DNA of 64,000 bases from Salinisphaera sp052044135 (GTDB lineage: Bacteria; Pseudomonadota; Gammaproteobacteria; Nevskiales; Salinisphaeraceae). How positions within the stretch are numbered: position 1 is the first letter of the stretch; each line of letters opens with the position of its first letter. Below the pieces are notes generated by a model, which saw only the letters and a list, made by a program, of their open reading frames with translations, was not told the origin of the DNA and made no database searches. Of this stretch, positions 1 through 9,914 are shown one piece after another. A program made the translations under genes and the position numbers. The stretch spans positions 1 through 64,000 of the forward strand of contig NZ_JBQDYF010000014.1 in assembly GCF_052044135.1 (NCBI RefSeq), written 5' to 3'.

Positions 1-81
1 TCTCGACGGATTTGCGGTCTCCAACGCGGCACGTGTACGAAACGGCAACAGGCCCCCGGCAACCGTCAATCTCGGCCGCGA

Positions 82-333
82 TCAGGTCCCCGGCGGGCGC
101 TGGAACTCCCGGATGCGTGCCAGCAGTTCGCCCTGCGCGGGATTCTCGGGCTCGGCCCGCCCCATCATGAGCACCCACAGGTCGGGGTCCTCGTGATTGA
201 GCAGATGCACGAACTCCGTGTGCTGCTGCTCGGTCAGCGTGTCGTAGTCCGACCGGACAAAACGCTCGAGCAGCACGTCCAGTTCCTTCATGCCGCGCCG
301 ACACAGCCAGCGCACGCGGGATTTTTCGCTCAT
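82..333 (-). CDS. sdhE: FAD assembly factor SdhE
   Basis: Small soluble factor of the SdhE/YgfY family that promotes covalent attachment of FAD to SdhA. Starting at the ATG ending at 333 the protein has 83 residues, the usual family size, with the signature RRGMKELD at residues 12-19 (the RGxxE loop that contacts the flavoprotein). An in-frame extension upstream to 396 has no family resemblance, so the shorter start is preferred. It follows sdhB by about 69 bp on the same strand and is probably the last gene of the sdh operon. Identification rests on motif, size and position. Confidence 0.9.
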   Translation of the reverse strand: MSEKSRVRWLCRRGMKELDVLLERFVRSDYDTLTEQQHTEFVHLLNHEDPDLWVLMMGRAEPENPAQGELLARIREFQRPPGT

Positions 334-402
334 ATCAGCACCCGGACCGTAAAAGCCCCGCGCTGGCATCCAGCGCGGCGCGTCGGCGAATCGCACCGCC
401 CA

Positions 403-1182
403 TCAGGTGCGGCGTGCGACCATCAGCTTCTTGGTCTCCTGAATGGCCTTCGCCGGATTCAGGCCCTTGGGGCAGGTATTGGTGCAGTTCATGATCGTGT
501 GGCAACGATACAGCTTGAACGGATCTTCCAGGCCGTCCAGGCGTTCACCGGTCGCTTCGTCTCGCGAATCCACGATCCAGCGATAGGCCTGCAACAGCAC
601 GGCCGGCCCCAGATAGCGCTCGGGGTTCCACCAATAGCTCGGGCAGGCCGTGGAACAGCACGCACAGAGGATGCACTCGTAGTAACCGTCCAGCTTGGCC
701 CGGTCCTCGGGCGTCTGCAGGCGCTCGCGCGTGGGCGGCGTGGTATCGGTCTTGATCCACGGCTCGATCGACTCGAGCTGGGCATAGAAATGCGTGAGGT
801 CGGGCACCAGATCCTTCACCACCGGCATGTGCGGCAGCGGGTAGATACGGACATCGCCGTCGATATCGGTGATACGGGTGGTGCAGGCCAGCGTGTTCTT
901 GCCGTCGATGTTGAACGCGCAGGAACCACAGACACCTTCACGGCAGGAACGGCGAAAGGTCAGTGTCGGGTCGATCTCGTTCTTGATCTTGATGACCGCA
1001 TCGAGAACCATCGGCCCGCAGCGGTCCAGATCGATCTCGAAGCTGTCCACCCGTGGGTTCTCGCCCGCTTCGGGCTCCCAGCGATAGATGCGGAAGGTCT
1101 TGGTGTTCTTCGCATCCTTGGGCGCCGGATGGCGCTTGCCCTTGGAGATACGCGAATTCTTGGGCAGTCGAAATTCAGCCAT
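403..1182 (-). CDS. sdhB: Succinate dehydrogenase iron-sulfur subunit
   Basis: Electron-transfer subunit of respiratory complex II: it passes electrons from the SdhA flavin through three iron-sulfur clusters to the quinone site formed with SdhC/SdhD. The 259-residue protein shows the [2Fe-2S] cysteines C80, C85, C88 and C100 (SCREGVCGSC). The C-terminal cluster motifs are C170-x2-C173-x2-C176-x3-C180 (CILCACCSTAC) and C227, C233, C237 (CTNTCPKG). It has about 20 more N-terminal residues than E. coli SdhB, with basic and proline-rich character. It lies 61 bp behind sdhA and ahead of sdhE. Confidence 0.97.
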   Translation of the reverse strand: MAEFRLPKNSRISKGKRHPAPKDAKNTKTFRIYRWEPEAGENPRVDSFEIDLDRCGPMVLDAVIKIKNEIDPTLTFRRSCREGVCGSCAFNIDGKNTLACTTRITDIDGDVRIYPLPHMPVVKDLVPDLTHFYAQLESIEPWIKTDTTPPTRERLQTPEDRAKLDGYYECILCACCSTACPSYWWNPERYLGPAVLLQAYRWIVDSRDEATGERLDGLEDPFKLYRCHTIMNCTNTCPKGLNPAKAIQETKKLMVARRT

Positions 1183-1243
1183 GCTGAGGCTCCATTTCCA
1201 AAGTGACCGGTCGGCGCACGGCGCCGACCGCGATTATCCAACG

Positions 1244-3037
1244 CTAGTAGACGCGTTCCTTGGGCGGGATGTGCTCCATCTCGTCGGTCATCGGATTCAT
1301 GTGCACCGGGCGATACTCGATGCGCACATCGGTCTCGCCGCTGTTGTGCCAGGTGAGCGTGTGCTTCATCCAGTTCTCGTCGTCGCGCTCGGTGTAATCC
1401 TCGTGCGCGTGCGCACCGCGGCTTTCCTTGCGGTTGGCCGCGCCGTGCATGGTACAGATGGCACAGCCCAACAGATTCTCCAGCTCCATGGTCTCGACCA
1501 GGTCGCTGTTCCAGGTCATCGAGCGATCGGCAACCGAGACGTTGGCGAACGACTCGACTTCCTTGCCGATCTGTTCGACGCCCTCGGCCAGCATGTCGTC
1601 CTTGCGGAAGACCGCGGCGTATTTCTGCATCGAGGCCTGAAGGCTGTCGCGCAGCTCCGCGGTCGGCGTGCCGCCATCGGCGTGGCGCAGTCGGTCGAAG
1701 CGATCCAGCGCCTTTTCCTCGGACGCCCGTGTGTCGGCCTTGTGCATCTTGCCCTTGGGTACGATCTCTTCGCAGCGATGGGCGGCGGCCCGGCCGAACA
1801 CGACCAGGTCGAGCAACGAGTTGGAACCCAGACGGTTGGCGCCGTGGACCGACACGCAGCCGGTCTCGCCGACCGCCATCAGGCCGGGCACGACGGATTC
1901 CGGATCGCCGTCCTTGAGCGTCACGACCTCGCCGAAGGCGTTGGTCGGGATGCCGCCCATGTTGTAGTGCACGGTCGGCAGGACCGGGATCGGCTCCTTG
2001 GTGGCGTCCACGCCGGAGAAGATGCGCGCCGTTTCGGTGATGCCGGGCAGCCGTTCGTGCAGCACCTCGGGGCCGAGATGCTCCAGGTGCAGGAGCATGT
2101 GGTCCTGCTTCTCACCCACACCGCGGCCTTCGTTGATCTCCACCGTTTCGGCACGGCTGACCACGTCCCGCGACGCCAGGTCCTTGGCGTTGGGCGCGTA
2201 ACGCTCCATGAAGCGCTCGCCTTCCGAGTTGGTCAGGTAACCGCCCTCGCCGCGGGCGCCTTCGGTGATCAGGCAGCCGGCGCCATAGATGCCGGTCGGG
2301 TGGAACTGGACGAATTCCGGATCCTGCAGCGGCAGACCGGCGCGCAGCGCCATGCCGATGCCGTCGCCGGTACAGGTGTGCGCCGACGTACAGGAGAAGT
2401 ACGCCCGGCCATAGCCGCCGGTCGCCAGAATCACCTGGTGAGCACGAAAGCGATGCAGCTTGCCGCCCTGAAGATCCCAGGCCAGCACACCCTTGCACTC
2501 GCCGTCCTCGGTCATCAGCAGGTCGATGGCAAAGTATTCGATGAAGAATTCGGCGCGGGCCTTGAGCGACTGTTGATACAGCGTATGCAGCAGCGCGTGG
2601 CCGGTCCGGTCGGCCGCGGCGCAGGTGCGCTGGGCGTTGCCCTTGCCGAAATGCGTGGTCATGCCGCCGAACGGGCGCTGATAGATCCTGCCGTCCTCGG
2701 TCCGCGAGAACGGCACGCCGTCGTGCTCGAGCTCGATGATGGCCGGAATCGCTTCCTTGGTCAGATATTCGATGGCGTCCTGGTCGCCGAGCCAATCGCC
2801 GCCCTTGACCGTGTCATAGGCATGCCAGCGCCAGTCGTCCTCGCCCATGTTGCCCAGCGCGGAAGCGATCCCGCCCTGCGCCGCCACGGTGTGGCTGCGC
2901 GTGGGAAACACCTTGGTCACGCACGCCGTTTTCAGGCCCGCGTCGGCCAGCCCGCGGGTGGCGCGCAGACCGGAGCCGCCGGCGCCGACGACGACGACGT
3001 CATGCTGATGTTCGATGATGTCATAGCTTTCGCTCAT
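1244..3037 (-). CDS. sdhA: Succinate dehydrogenase flavoprotein subunit
   Basis: Catalytic subunit of complex II, oxidising succinate to fumarate on the cytoplasmic face of the inner membrane. It has 597 residues, typical of the family. The N-terminal FAD-binding glycines are GAGGSG (about 18-23). The covalent FAD site is the histidine of RSHTVAAQGG (H49). The substrate and capping region follows, including HPTGIYG and the HxxR-type segment VHGANRLGSNS. Its ATG overlaps the sdhD stop by one base (TGATG), which suggests translational coupling. Flavinylation would depend on SdhE encoded downstream. Confidence 0.98.
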   Translation of the reverse strand: MSESYDIIEHQHDVVVVGAGGSGLRATRGLADAGLKTACVTKVFPTRSHTVAAQGGIASALGNMGEDDWRWHAYDTVKGGDWLGDQDAIEYLTKEAIPAIIELEHDGVPFSRTEDGRIYQRPFGGMTTHFGKGNAQRTCAAADRTGHALLHTLYQQSLKARAEFFIEYFAIDLLMTEDGECKGVLAWDLQGGKLHRFRAHQVILATGGYGRAYFSCTSAHTCTGDGIGMALRAGLPLQDPEFVQFHPTGIYGAGCLITEGARGEGGYLTNSEGERFMERYAPNAKDLASRDVVSRAETVEINEGRGVGEKQDHMLLHLEHLGPEVLHERLPGITETARIFSGVDATKEPIPVLPTVHYNMGGIPTNAFGEVVTLKDGDPESVVPGLMAVGETGCVSVHGANRLGSNSLLDLVVFGRAAAHRCEEIVPKGKMHKADTRASEEKALDRFDRLRHADGGTPTAELRDSLQASMQKYAAVFRKDDMLAEGVEQIGKEVESFANVSVADRSMTWNSDLVETMELENLLGCAICTMHGAANRKESRGAHAHEDYTERDDENWMKHTLTWHNSGETDVRIEYRPVHMNPMTDEMEHIPPKERVY

Positions 3038-3423
3038 CAGGCGGCTCCCACAAGAATCATGAGTACGGAAACGATGGCCGCGACGGCCAGCAGGATGTTG
3101 ATCAGTTGCAGCGCGATCAGGGTCGCCAGTTTGACCCCCTCGTTATGGATGTAGTCCTCCACGATCGTCTGCAGGCCCAGTTGCGAGTGATAGAAGATCG
3201 CGGCGAGATAGATCGCCAGCAGCGACGCCTGGAACGGCGAGGACAGCCAGTTGGTCACGCTCGAGTAACTGGCGCCGAACTGCGAGGCGAGGCACGCGAC
3301 AAACCACAGGGTCAGCGGCACCAGCGCCACGGCACTCACGCGCTGGGCCCAGAAGTGGGCGGTGCCGGTCTTGGCGCTGCCCAGGCCGCGCGCCTGGGCC
3401 AGCGAAGAACGAATACTGCTCAT
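3037..3423 (-). CDS. sdhD: Succinate dehydrogenase membrane anchor subunit
   Basis: Second membrane anchor of complex II; with SdhC it holds heme b and the ubiquinone site. The 128-residue protein has three hydrophobic segments (about residues 24-47, 58-80 and 98-125). The segment YHSQLGLQTIVEDY between helices two and three matches the family position that carries the heme/quinone-side residues. It is preceded by sdhC (31 bp gap) and overlaps sdhA by one base. Anchor subunits diverge quickly, so the name rests partly on position in sdhCDAB. Confidence 0.92.
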   Translation of the reverse strand: MSSIRSSLAQARGLGSAKTGTAHFWAQRVSAVALVPLTLWFVACLASQFGASYSSVTNWLSSPFQASLLAIYLAAIFYHSQLGLQTIVEDYIHNEGVKLATLIALQLINILLAVAAIVSVLMILVGAA

Positions 3424-3454
3424 AGCAAAATCTCCGAAGAACGTCGGCCGTCGA

Positions 3455-3841
3455 TCAGGCGATCAGCGCCCAGATCCAGACGAAAATAGTCAGCGCCGCG
3501 GCCACGCCGATGGCGACGAAACCGGTCATGCGGGCCGTTTCCAGATCCAGGCCCACGCCGACGTCCCACACCAGGTGCCGGATGCCGTTGCACAGGTGGT
3601 AGAACAGCGCAAAGGACCAGAAGAACATGATCAGCTGTCCGAACCAGGATGCGAATACCCCGTTGACCGCCGCGTAGGCGTCCGGCCCATTGGCGGCGGC
3701 GATAAGCCAGACCGCGAGCAGCACGGCCCCGAGCGCGAGCACGATGCCGGAGGCACGGTGGGCGATCGAGGTCAGCATGGATATCTGCCAACGATAAATC
3801 TGCAGATGCGGCGAAATCGGTCGGTTCGGCTGACTACTCAT
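3455..3841 (-). CDS. sdhC: Succinate dehydrogenase cytochrome b556 subunit
   Basis: First membrane anchor of complex II. From the ATG ending at 3841 the protein has 128 residues and begins with the family pattern of a short polar head, then RPISPHLQIYRW and SIAHRASGI at the start of helix 1. Three hydrophobic helices follow. The heme-ligand region is HLCNGIRHLVWDVG (about 80-93), in which the histidine of RHLVWD is the expected axial ligand. A longer in-frame start at 3997 would overlap the upstream gene and add unrelated sequence, so it is rejected. First core gene of sdhCDAB. Confidence 0.95.
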   Translation of the reverse strand: MSSQPNRPISPHLQIYRWQISMLTSIAHRASGIVLALGAVLLAVWLIAAANGPDAYAAVNGVFASWFGQLIMFFWSFALFYHLCNGIRHLVWDVGVGLDLETARMTGFVAIGVAAALTIFVWIWALIA

Positions 3842-3881
3842 ACGGTCCCCGGCAGTCGTTTTAAGGAAAAATCGGACGAAA

Positions 3882-4100
3882 TCAGAAGTCGATGCAGCGG
3901 CCGTTCTTCTCCCAGTCGCCATAACGCACCGGATCGGGGCCATCGCGACCGCCGTATTCCCTGGGCCGGGACTGTTCCGACAACGGTGTGGTGTCATCCG
4001 GCTCTGGCTGAACGCGATCGGGCGCGGACGGCGCGTCGGACGGCTCGCTCATGACTTCGGAACGGGGGTCGTCGACGGGCGTCGCAGGCTGCTTCGGCAT
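3882..4100 (-). CDS. DUF1674 / SDHAF4-like protein
   Basis: Small 72-residue protein with a disordered, proline- and acid-rich N-terminal half. Its C-terminus (about 48-72) reads EYGGRDGPDPVRYGDWEKNG followed by RCIDF. That C-terminal block is the hallmark of DUF1674, the family of eukaryotic SDHAF4, which protects flavinylated SdhA during complex II assembly. Position supports the link: it lies 40 bp upstream of sdhC on the same strand and probably in the same operon, diverging from ygfZ. A role as an SdhA chaperone is inferred from family and context; no direct functional evidence is visible. Confidence 0.8.
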   Translation of the reverse strand: MPKQPATPVDDPRSEVMSEPSDAPSAPDRVQPEPDDTTPLSEQSRPREYGGRDGPDPVRYGDWEKNGRCIDF

Positions 4101-4201
4101 ACAAATACTCTAAACCTCGCGGGATGGGCTGGCAACCGCGCCGCGTCGGCGAACGGCGTTGCCACACATTGCTTTACAGTCGCTCTACAATACGGGCAAA
4201 C

Positions 4202-5095
4202 ATGCTTCTGGATGCACTCATGGGCGACGATACGCCTACCGACTCCCTGCGCCTCGGCGTAATCCGCGTGACCGGCCCGGACGCGGGTGAATTCCTGCGC
4301 GCACAGCTGTCTAACGATGTCTCGCGGCTCGGCCCCGACCGGCATTTTCTGGCCGCCTGGTGCGACGCGAAGGGCCGAACCCAACTGGTACTGCGCGTGG
4401 TGGCGACCGCGGAGGCCTATCTGCTGCTGCTGCCGCAATCGCTGATCGCGAGTGCGCTCAAACGACTGCGGATGTTCGTGCTGCGTTCGAAAGTGGAGCT
4501 GGCCGACGTCGGCGCACGCTACGGCATCGTCGGACTGCACGACGCCGACGCCGCGCCGCAGGTCAACGAAACCGCGATCCACGACGGCCAGATATGGCTC
4601 GGACTGCCCGGATCGGCCGAGCATCCCGGCCGCACGCTGGTGCTGCATGCGGCGGACACATCCGCGCCCGACCAGGCGCTGGCCGCTGATTCCAGCGCGT
4701 GGTTGTTGTCGGACATCGATGCCGGAGTACCGCAAGTGACCGCCGCCACCCAGGGCGAATTCGTGCCGCAGATGCTCAACCTGCACTGGCTCATGGCGGT
4801 CGATTTCGACAAGGGCTGTTACCCGGGCCAGGAAGTGATCGCGCGCCTGCATTACCGCGGCCGGTTGACGCGCCGCGTGTTCCGCCTGGCCTGGACCGGG
4901 ACCTGCCCGATGCCGGGCGAGCCGGTCCACGACGAAACCGGCGATCTCGCCGGCCAGATCCTGCAGGCGGCGGGCGACGACGCAGGCCGGGCCCTGGCGG
5001 TCCTCAAGATCGAAGCCGCAGCCCGAAACGGGCTGCGCGCCGAGCACGCCGGCGCGCTGACGCCCCTGGCGCTGCCCTACCCGACGCCCGATTGA
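4202..5095 (+). CDS. ygfZ: Folate-binding protein YgfZ
   Basis: Tetrahydrofolate-dependent factor of the GcvT-like fold that supports synthesis or repair of certain iron-sulfur proteins. It has 297 residues from the chosen ATG. The diagnostic motif KGCYPGQE stands at about residues 204-211, with the conserved cysteine. The N-terminal segment LRAQLSNDV matches the family. An ATG at 4220 is an alternative start, and the longer in-frame start at 4124 adds arginine-rich sequence without family features. It diverges from the sdh operon, a sensible neighbour for an Fe-S factor, and converges on lysS. Confidence 0.93.
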   Translation: MLLDALMGDDTPTDSLRLGVIRVTGPDAGEFLRAQLSNDVSRLGPDRHFLAAWCDAKGRTQLVLRVVATAEAYLLLLPQSLIASALKRLRMFVLRSKVELADVGARYGIVGLHDADAAPQVNETAIHDGQIWLGLPGSAEHPGRTLVLHAADTSAPDQALAADSSAWLLSDIDAGVPQVTAATQGEFVPQMLNLHWLMAVDFDKGCYPGQEVIARLHYRGRLTRRVFRLAWTGTCPMPGEPVHDETGDLAGQILQAAGDDAGRALAVLKIEAAARNGLRAEHAGALTPLALPYPTPD

Positions 5096-5126
5096 GCCGC
5101 AGACCACCGGCGGCGGGCCGGCCGCA

Positions 5127-6635
<1,509 letters not shown>

Positions 6636-6637
6636 GT

Positions 6638-6663
6638 TTAAAGACCCTGGTTAAAGACCCTGC
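6638..6663. repeat. 13-bp tandem duplication at the prfB/lysS junction
   Basis: Two adjacent copies, TTAAAGACCCTGG (6638-6650) and TTAAAGACCCTGC (6651-6663), differ only at the last base. On the coding strand the upstream copy encodes the last residues and the TAA of prfB. The second copy supplies the spacer and AGGG-like sequence before the lysS ATG. It looks like a local slippage duplication. Confidence 0.8.
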
Positions 6664-7749
6664 TTGAGGCTTTCTTCGATGAACTGATCGAGATCGCCGT
6701 CCAGCACGGCCTGCGTGTTCCCGACCTCGACCCCCGTACGCAGATCCTTGATGCGCGACTGATCCAGCACATACGAACGAATCTGGCTGCCCCAGCCGAT
6801 ATCGGACTTGTCCGCCTCGGTGGCTTCGGCCTCGGCCCGCCGCTGCGCCATCTCGCGCTCGTACAGCTTGGACTTGAGCTGCTTCATCGCCGTCGCACGA
6901 TTCTTGTGCTGCGAGCGGTCATTCTGACACTGCACCACGATGTTGGTGGGCAGGTGGGTGATGCGCACCGCCGATTCCGTCCGATTGACGTGCTGGCCGC
7001 CCGCACCACTGGCACGATAGACATCCACCCGCAGATCCGACGGGTCGATTTCGATCTTGATGTCGTCGTCGATTTCCGGCGCGACAAAGACCGCAGCGAA
7101 TGAGGTATGCCGGCGCGCCCCCGAGTCGAACGGCGATTTGCGTACCAGCCGATGAACGCCGGTTTCCGTGCGCAGCCAGCCGTAGGCATAGGGGCCCGTC
7201 ACGGCGACCGTCGCACTCTTGATTCCAGCGACATCGCCGGCCGACAACTCGGTCACTTCGGTCTGAAAACCGCGATGTTCGCACCATCGCAAGTACATGC
7301 GCAGCAGCATCTCCGCCCAGTCCTGGGCCTCGGTGCCGCCCGAGCCGGACTGGATATCGACAAACGCATTGCTCGCATCCGCCTCGCCCGAGAACATGCG
7401 CTGAAACTCCAGCGCCTTGAGGTGGCGTTCGACGCCGTCCAGTTCGGCGTCGATCTGATCGACCACCTCGGCGTCGCTCTCGGCTTCGGCGAGTTCGAGC
7501 AACTCGTCACTTTCGGCAAGGGTCGCCGTCGCGGCGTCGATCGGCCCGACGATATCCTGCAGCCGCGCCTTTTCCTGCCCGTAGGCCTGCGCCTTGTCGG
7601 GCGCCTCGACCCAGATCTGACCTTCGGCCAGTTCCGCATCGAGCTCGCTCAGGCGGTCCTTTTTCTCAGCATGGTCAAAGATACCCCCGGAGGTCGCCCA
7701 AGCGCTCGCGCAGCGAGACCATGCGGGTTCGAACAGCGTTGACATCCAT
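6651..7749 (-). CDS. prfB: Peptide chain release factor 2, with programmed +1 frameshift
   Basis: RF2 recognises UGA and UAA and triggers peptide release. The gene is read in two frames. Frame 0 starts at the ATG ending at 7749, encodes 24 residues (MDVNAVRTRM...LRGYL) and meets TGA at 7677-7675. A +1 shift at CTT-TGA continues with Asp25 (DHAEKKDRL) to the stop at 6651, giving 365 residues, the E. coli length. The tripeptide anticodon SPF is at 205-207 and the catalytic GGQ at 250-252, both at E. coli positions. A false single-frame start at 7745 also exists. RF2 scarcity favours the shift, so the gene autoregulates. lysS follows. Confidence 0.95.
7674..7690 (-). promoter_or_regulatory. prfB +1 recoding site
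   Basis: On the minus strand the bases read CCGGGGGTATCTTTGAC. This is the conserved RF2 frameshift cassette: an internal Shine-Dalgarno-like G run, three bases of spacing (TAT), the slippery codon CTT, the in-frame TGA and a following C that weakens termination. Established in E. coli RF2, where it reads AGGGGGTATCTTTGAC. Here only the first base of the G-rich element differs. Confidence 0.95.
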
Positions 7750-7826
7750 ATAATTAAAGCTCGGCAGCGTCGGCAAAGCGGTGAATGATTGCAGGTTAGT
7801 TTTTATTTCACAACCTGGGCGCTGGA

Positions 7827-7855
7827 TTGCGAACTTCACCAAAAGGTCGCATACT
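7827..7855 (+). promoter_or_regulatory. Candidate sigma-70 promoter of the ompA-like gene
   Basis: TTGCGA (7827-7832) and CATACT (7850-7855) are separated by exactly 17 bases, about 95 bp before the ATG at 7950. A good ribosome-binding site, AAGGGAG, lies just before the start with 9-base spacing. Called by eye; no start-site data. Confidence 0.5.
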
Positions 7856-7949
7856 CTTCCAGCACGTCACCGGTCAGGAAACTTGCGTTTACCACTCGGT
7901 GAATGGGACCGCACAACAAACCTAAACCCGTTCAAGGGAGTTTTGAACT

Positions 7950-9131
7950 ATGCAATTCAAGCAACCGCTTACCGCATGCGTTGCCGGCGCGCTGGGGCTC
8001 GCTGTCTCGGCCGGCGCCTTCGCGCAGGACAATGGCAAGCCGCAGGACAAGCGCTTCTATGTCGCGCCCATGGTGTCCTACGGATTCTTCAACAATGACA
8101 CGATCGGCAAGTCCTCGGATAGCTTCGGTCGTCTGCATGTGAGCAACGACGATAGCGTGGGTGCCTCGCTCGCCGTCGGCAAGCCGATCAACAGCTGGTT
8201 GAACCTCGAGCTGTACGGCTTCTATTTCAATCCGGGCCAGAAGCTCAACGGCCAGGACGCGGGTAACGCCGACCTGTACGGCTTCGGTCTGGACGCATTG
8301 TTCTTCCCGGCCCGTGACACCCTGCCGGTATACGGCATCCTGGGTGCCGCCTGGGGCAAGCAGAACCCGGGCTACGGCTCGATCAACGGCAACAACGTCG
8401 GCAATAATGCGGATGCGCAGTATCTGGACGCCGGTGTCGGCTACATGTACACCCTCAACGATTACGGCCTGAAGGTCCGCGCCGAGTACCGCTATCGTTA
8501 CACCACCGTCACCTCGTCCGACGTGCTCGGCGCCGGTTACGAGGACGCGCGTTACAACGACAACATCGTCTCCCTGGGTCTGCAGATCCCGCTGGGTGCG
8601 CCGCCGCAGGCGCCGCAGCCAGTCGCGGCGCCGGCACCGACCGGTCCGAAGGATAGCGACGGCGACGGCGTGATCGACGCCAACGACCAGTGCCCGGGTA
8701 CGCCGCGCGGAACCGAAGTCGATGCCCGTGGCTGCCCGATCGAGAAGAAGGCCCCGATCGTCCTCAAGGGCGTCACCTTCAACTTCGATTCGGCCAAGCT
8801 GACCTCGCAGGCGGAAAATCGCCTGAACAACGTGGTCGACGCACTGAACGCCAGCCCGGACGTTGATTTTCGTATCGATGGCTACACCGACAGCATCGGT
8901 ACTCAGAAGTACAACCTGGGCCTGTCGCAGCGTCGTGTGGATTCGGTCAAGAGCTACCTGACCAATCACGGCATCGGCGCCAGCCGCATCACCGGCACCA
9001 AGGGTCACGGCGAGTCCAACCCGGTCGCCACCAACAAGACCGCGGCCGGCCGTGCCCAGAACCGTCGCGTCGAGCTGCACGTCACCAACCAGGGTGACGA
9101 CAACAGCACGAGCGGCAACAGCGGCATGTAA
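7950..9131 (+). CDS. OmpA-family outer membrane protein with calcium-type linker
   Basis: Outer-membrane protein that anchors the membrane to peptidoglycan. Of 393 residues, the first ~25 form a signal peptide ending AGAFA before QDNGK. Residues ~30-210 are an aromatic- and glycine-rich region with alternating polarity, consistent with an eight-stranded OmpA beta-barrel. A proline/alanine linker with one thrombospondin type-3-like repeat (DSDGDGVIDANDQCPG, a putative Ca-binding loop) follows. The C-terminal OmpA domain (~270-380) has FNFDSAKLTSQ, IDGYTDSIGT and SQRRVDSVKSYL. Monocistronic, with its own promoter, strong Shine-Dalgarno and terminator; codon use looks biased, as expected for an abundant protein. 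Confidence 0.93.
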   Translation: MQFKQPLTACVAGALGLAVSAGAFAQDNGKPQDKRFYVAPMVSYGFFNNDTIGKSSDSFGRLHVSNDDSVGASLAVGKPINSWLNLELYGFYFNPGQKLNGQDAGNADLYGFGLDALFFPARDTLPVYGILGAAWGKQNPGYGSINGNNVGNNADAQYLDAGVGYMYTLNDYGLKVRAEYRYRYTTVTSSDVLGAGYEDARYNDNIVSLGLQIPLGAPPQAPQPVAAPAPTGPKDSDGDGVIDANDQCPGTPRGTEVDARGCPIEKKAPIVLKGVTFNFDSAKLTSQAENRLNNVVDALNASPDVDFRIDGYTDSIGTQKYNLGLSQRRVDSVKSYLTNHGIGASRITGTKGHGESNPVATNKTAAGRAQNRRVELHVTNQGDDNSTSGNSGM

Positions 9132-9170
9132 TCGAAGGGTTAACACCCGACGATCACCGCTTGATGCGGG

Positions 9171-9202
9171 AAAGCCCGGCCTTTTCAGGCCGGGCTTTTT
9201 TA
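9171..9202 (+). terminator. Intrinsic terminator after the ompA-like gene
   Basis: Stem GCCCGGCC (9174-9181) and GGCCGGGC (9188-9195) with a 6-base loop, followed by a run of T. A matching A run before the stem makes it potentially active in both directions. Confidence 0.9.
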
Positions 9203-9281
9203 TGCCGGCGATCCACGACTCGCGGGTATGCCGGCCCGCCCTTGCCGCGGCGACCGCTCGACGTATTAGACTGGGTGAACC

Positions 9282-9773
9282 ATGGCCGTTCCCGACGATA
9301 TACGCCGCTGTCTGCGCGACGAGATCGAACGCTACGACACAACGCGCTGCGTTCAGATTGCCCCGGCCGCCTCATTTGTCGACTGGGATGATCTGGGCGT
9401 AAGCCGCCTCGTTCTGGATCCGGATTTCGATGCCCGCCGGCCCCTGCCGACGGAACGTGCCGACCTGGCCGTCGTGCTCGATGCGCCGACAGTACTCTCG
9501 CGACAAGCCACCCGGGAATTGCTCGGACGGCTGCGCAACTATGCCGCAGGCGCGATCATCGCCGCCTTCCCCAGGGCAGAGACCGGCCGAGACAATGCCT
9601 GGTCAACCCGCGACTTTCTCGGCCTGGGGTTTCGCCGCCTCCCCTCGCAACGAGCGATCGAATCCGCCTACTGGCTGTACCGCTACGACATCTTCGATTA
9701 CAAGATCACCCCCGACTGGCTGAATTCGCGCTACTGGGCCAATCCGGAGCAATGGGGCAAGCGTCGCTGGTAG
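9282..9773 (+). CDS. Conserved hypothetical protein (possibly DUF6231)
   Basis: A 163-residue soluble protein with no signal peptide or membrane segment. I do not recognise its function. Its alternating hydrophobic strands (FVDWDDLG, RADLAVVLDAP, AAGAIIAAFP) suggest a compact alpha/beta fold. The C-terminus is rich in aromatic residues, with YDIFDYKITPDWLN and RYWANPEQWGK, and resembles a small family of gammaproteobacterial proteins I recall as DUF6231; that link is from memory and uncertain. It starts 79 bp after the ompA terminator with no clear Shine-Dalgarno. Reading-frame integrity and codon pattern argue for a real gene. Confidence 0.7.
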   Translation: MAVPDDIRRCLRDEIERYDTTRCVQIAPAASFVDWDDLGVSRLVLDPDFDARRPLPTERADLAVVLDAPTVLSRQATRELLGRLRNYAAGAIIAAFPRAETGRDNAWSTRDFLGLGFRRLPSQRAIESAYWLYRYDIFDYKITPDWLNSRYWANPEQWGKRRW

Positions 9774-9914
9774 GCACTGTCGATGTCGTTGGCGCGCGAT
9801 GGATCTCGCCGGTCGTTTTCATAGCGGGCTCGGCCCGGGCACGTGCGGTATCGGCTGGATACAGCGCATGGCGCCCGTGCGCCTGCGCGACAGGTCGCGC
9901 AGGCGGCAACGCCG

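Noticed and set aside
1088..3154. 688-codon plus-strand frame opposite sdhA
   Set aside because: Antisense shadow of sdhA and flanks; arginine/glycine/histidine-rich translation without family features, typical of high-GC DNA.
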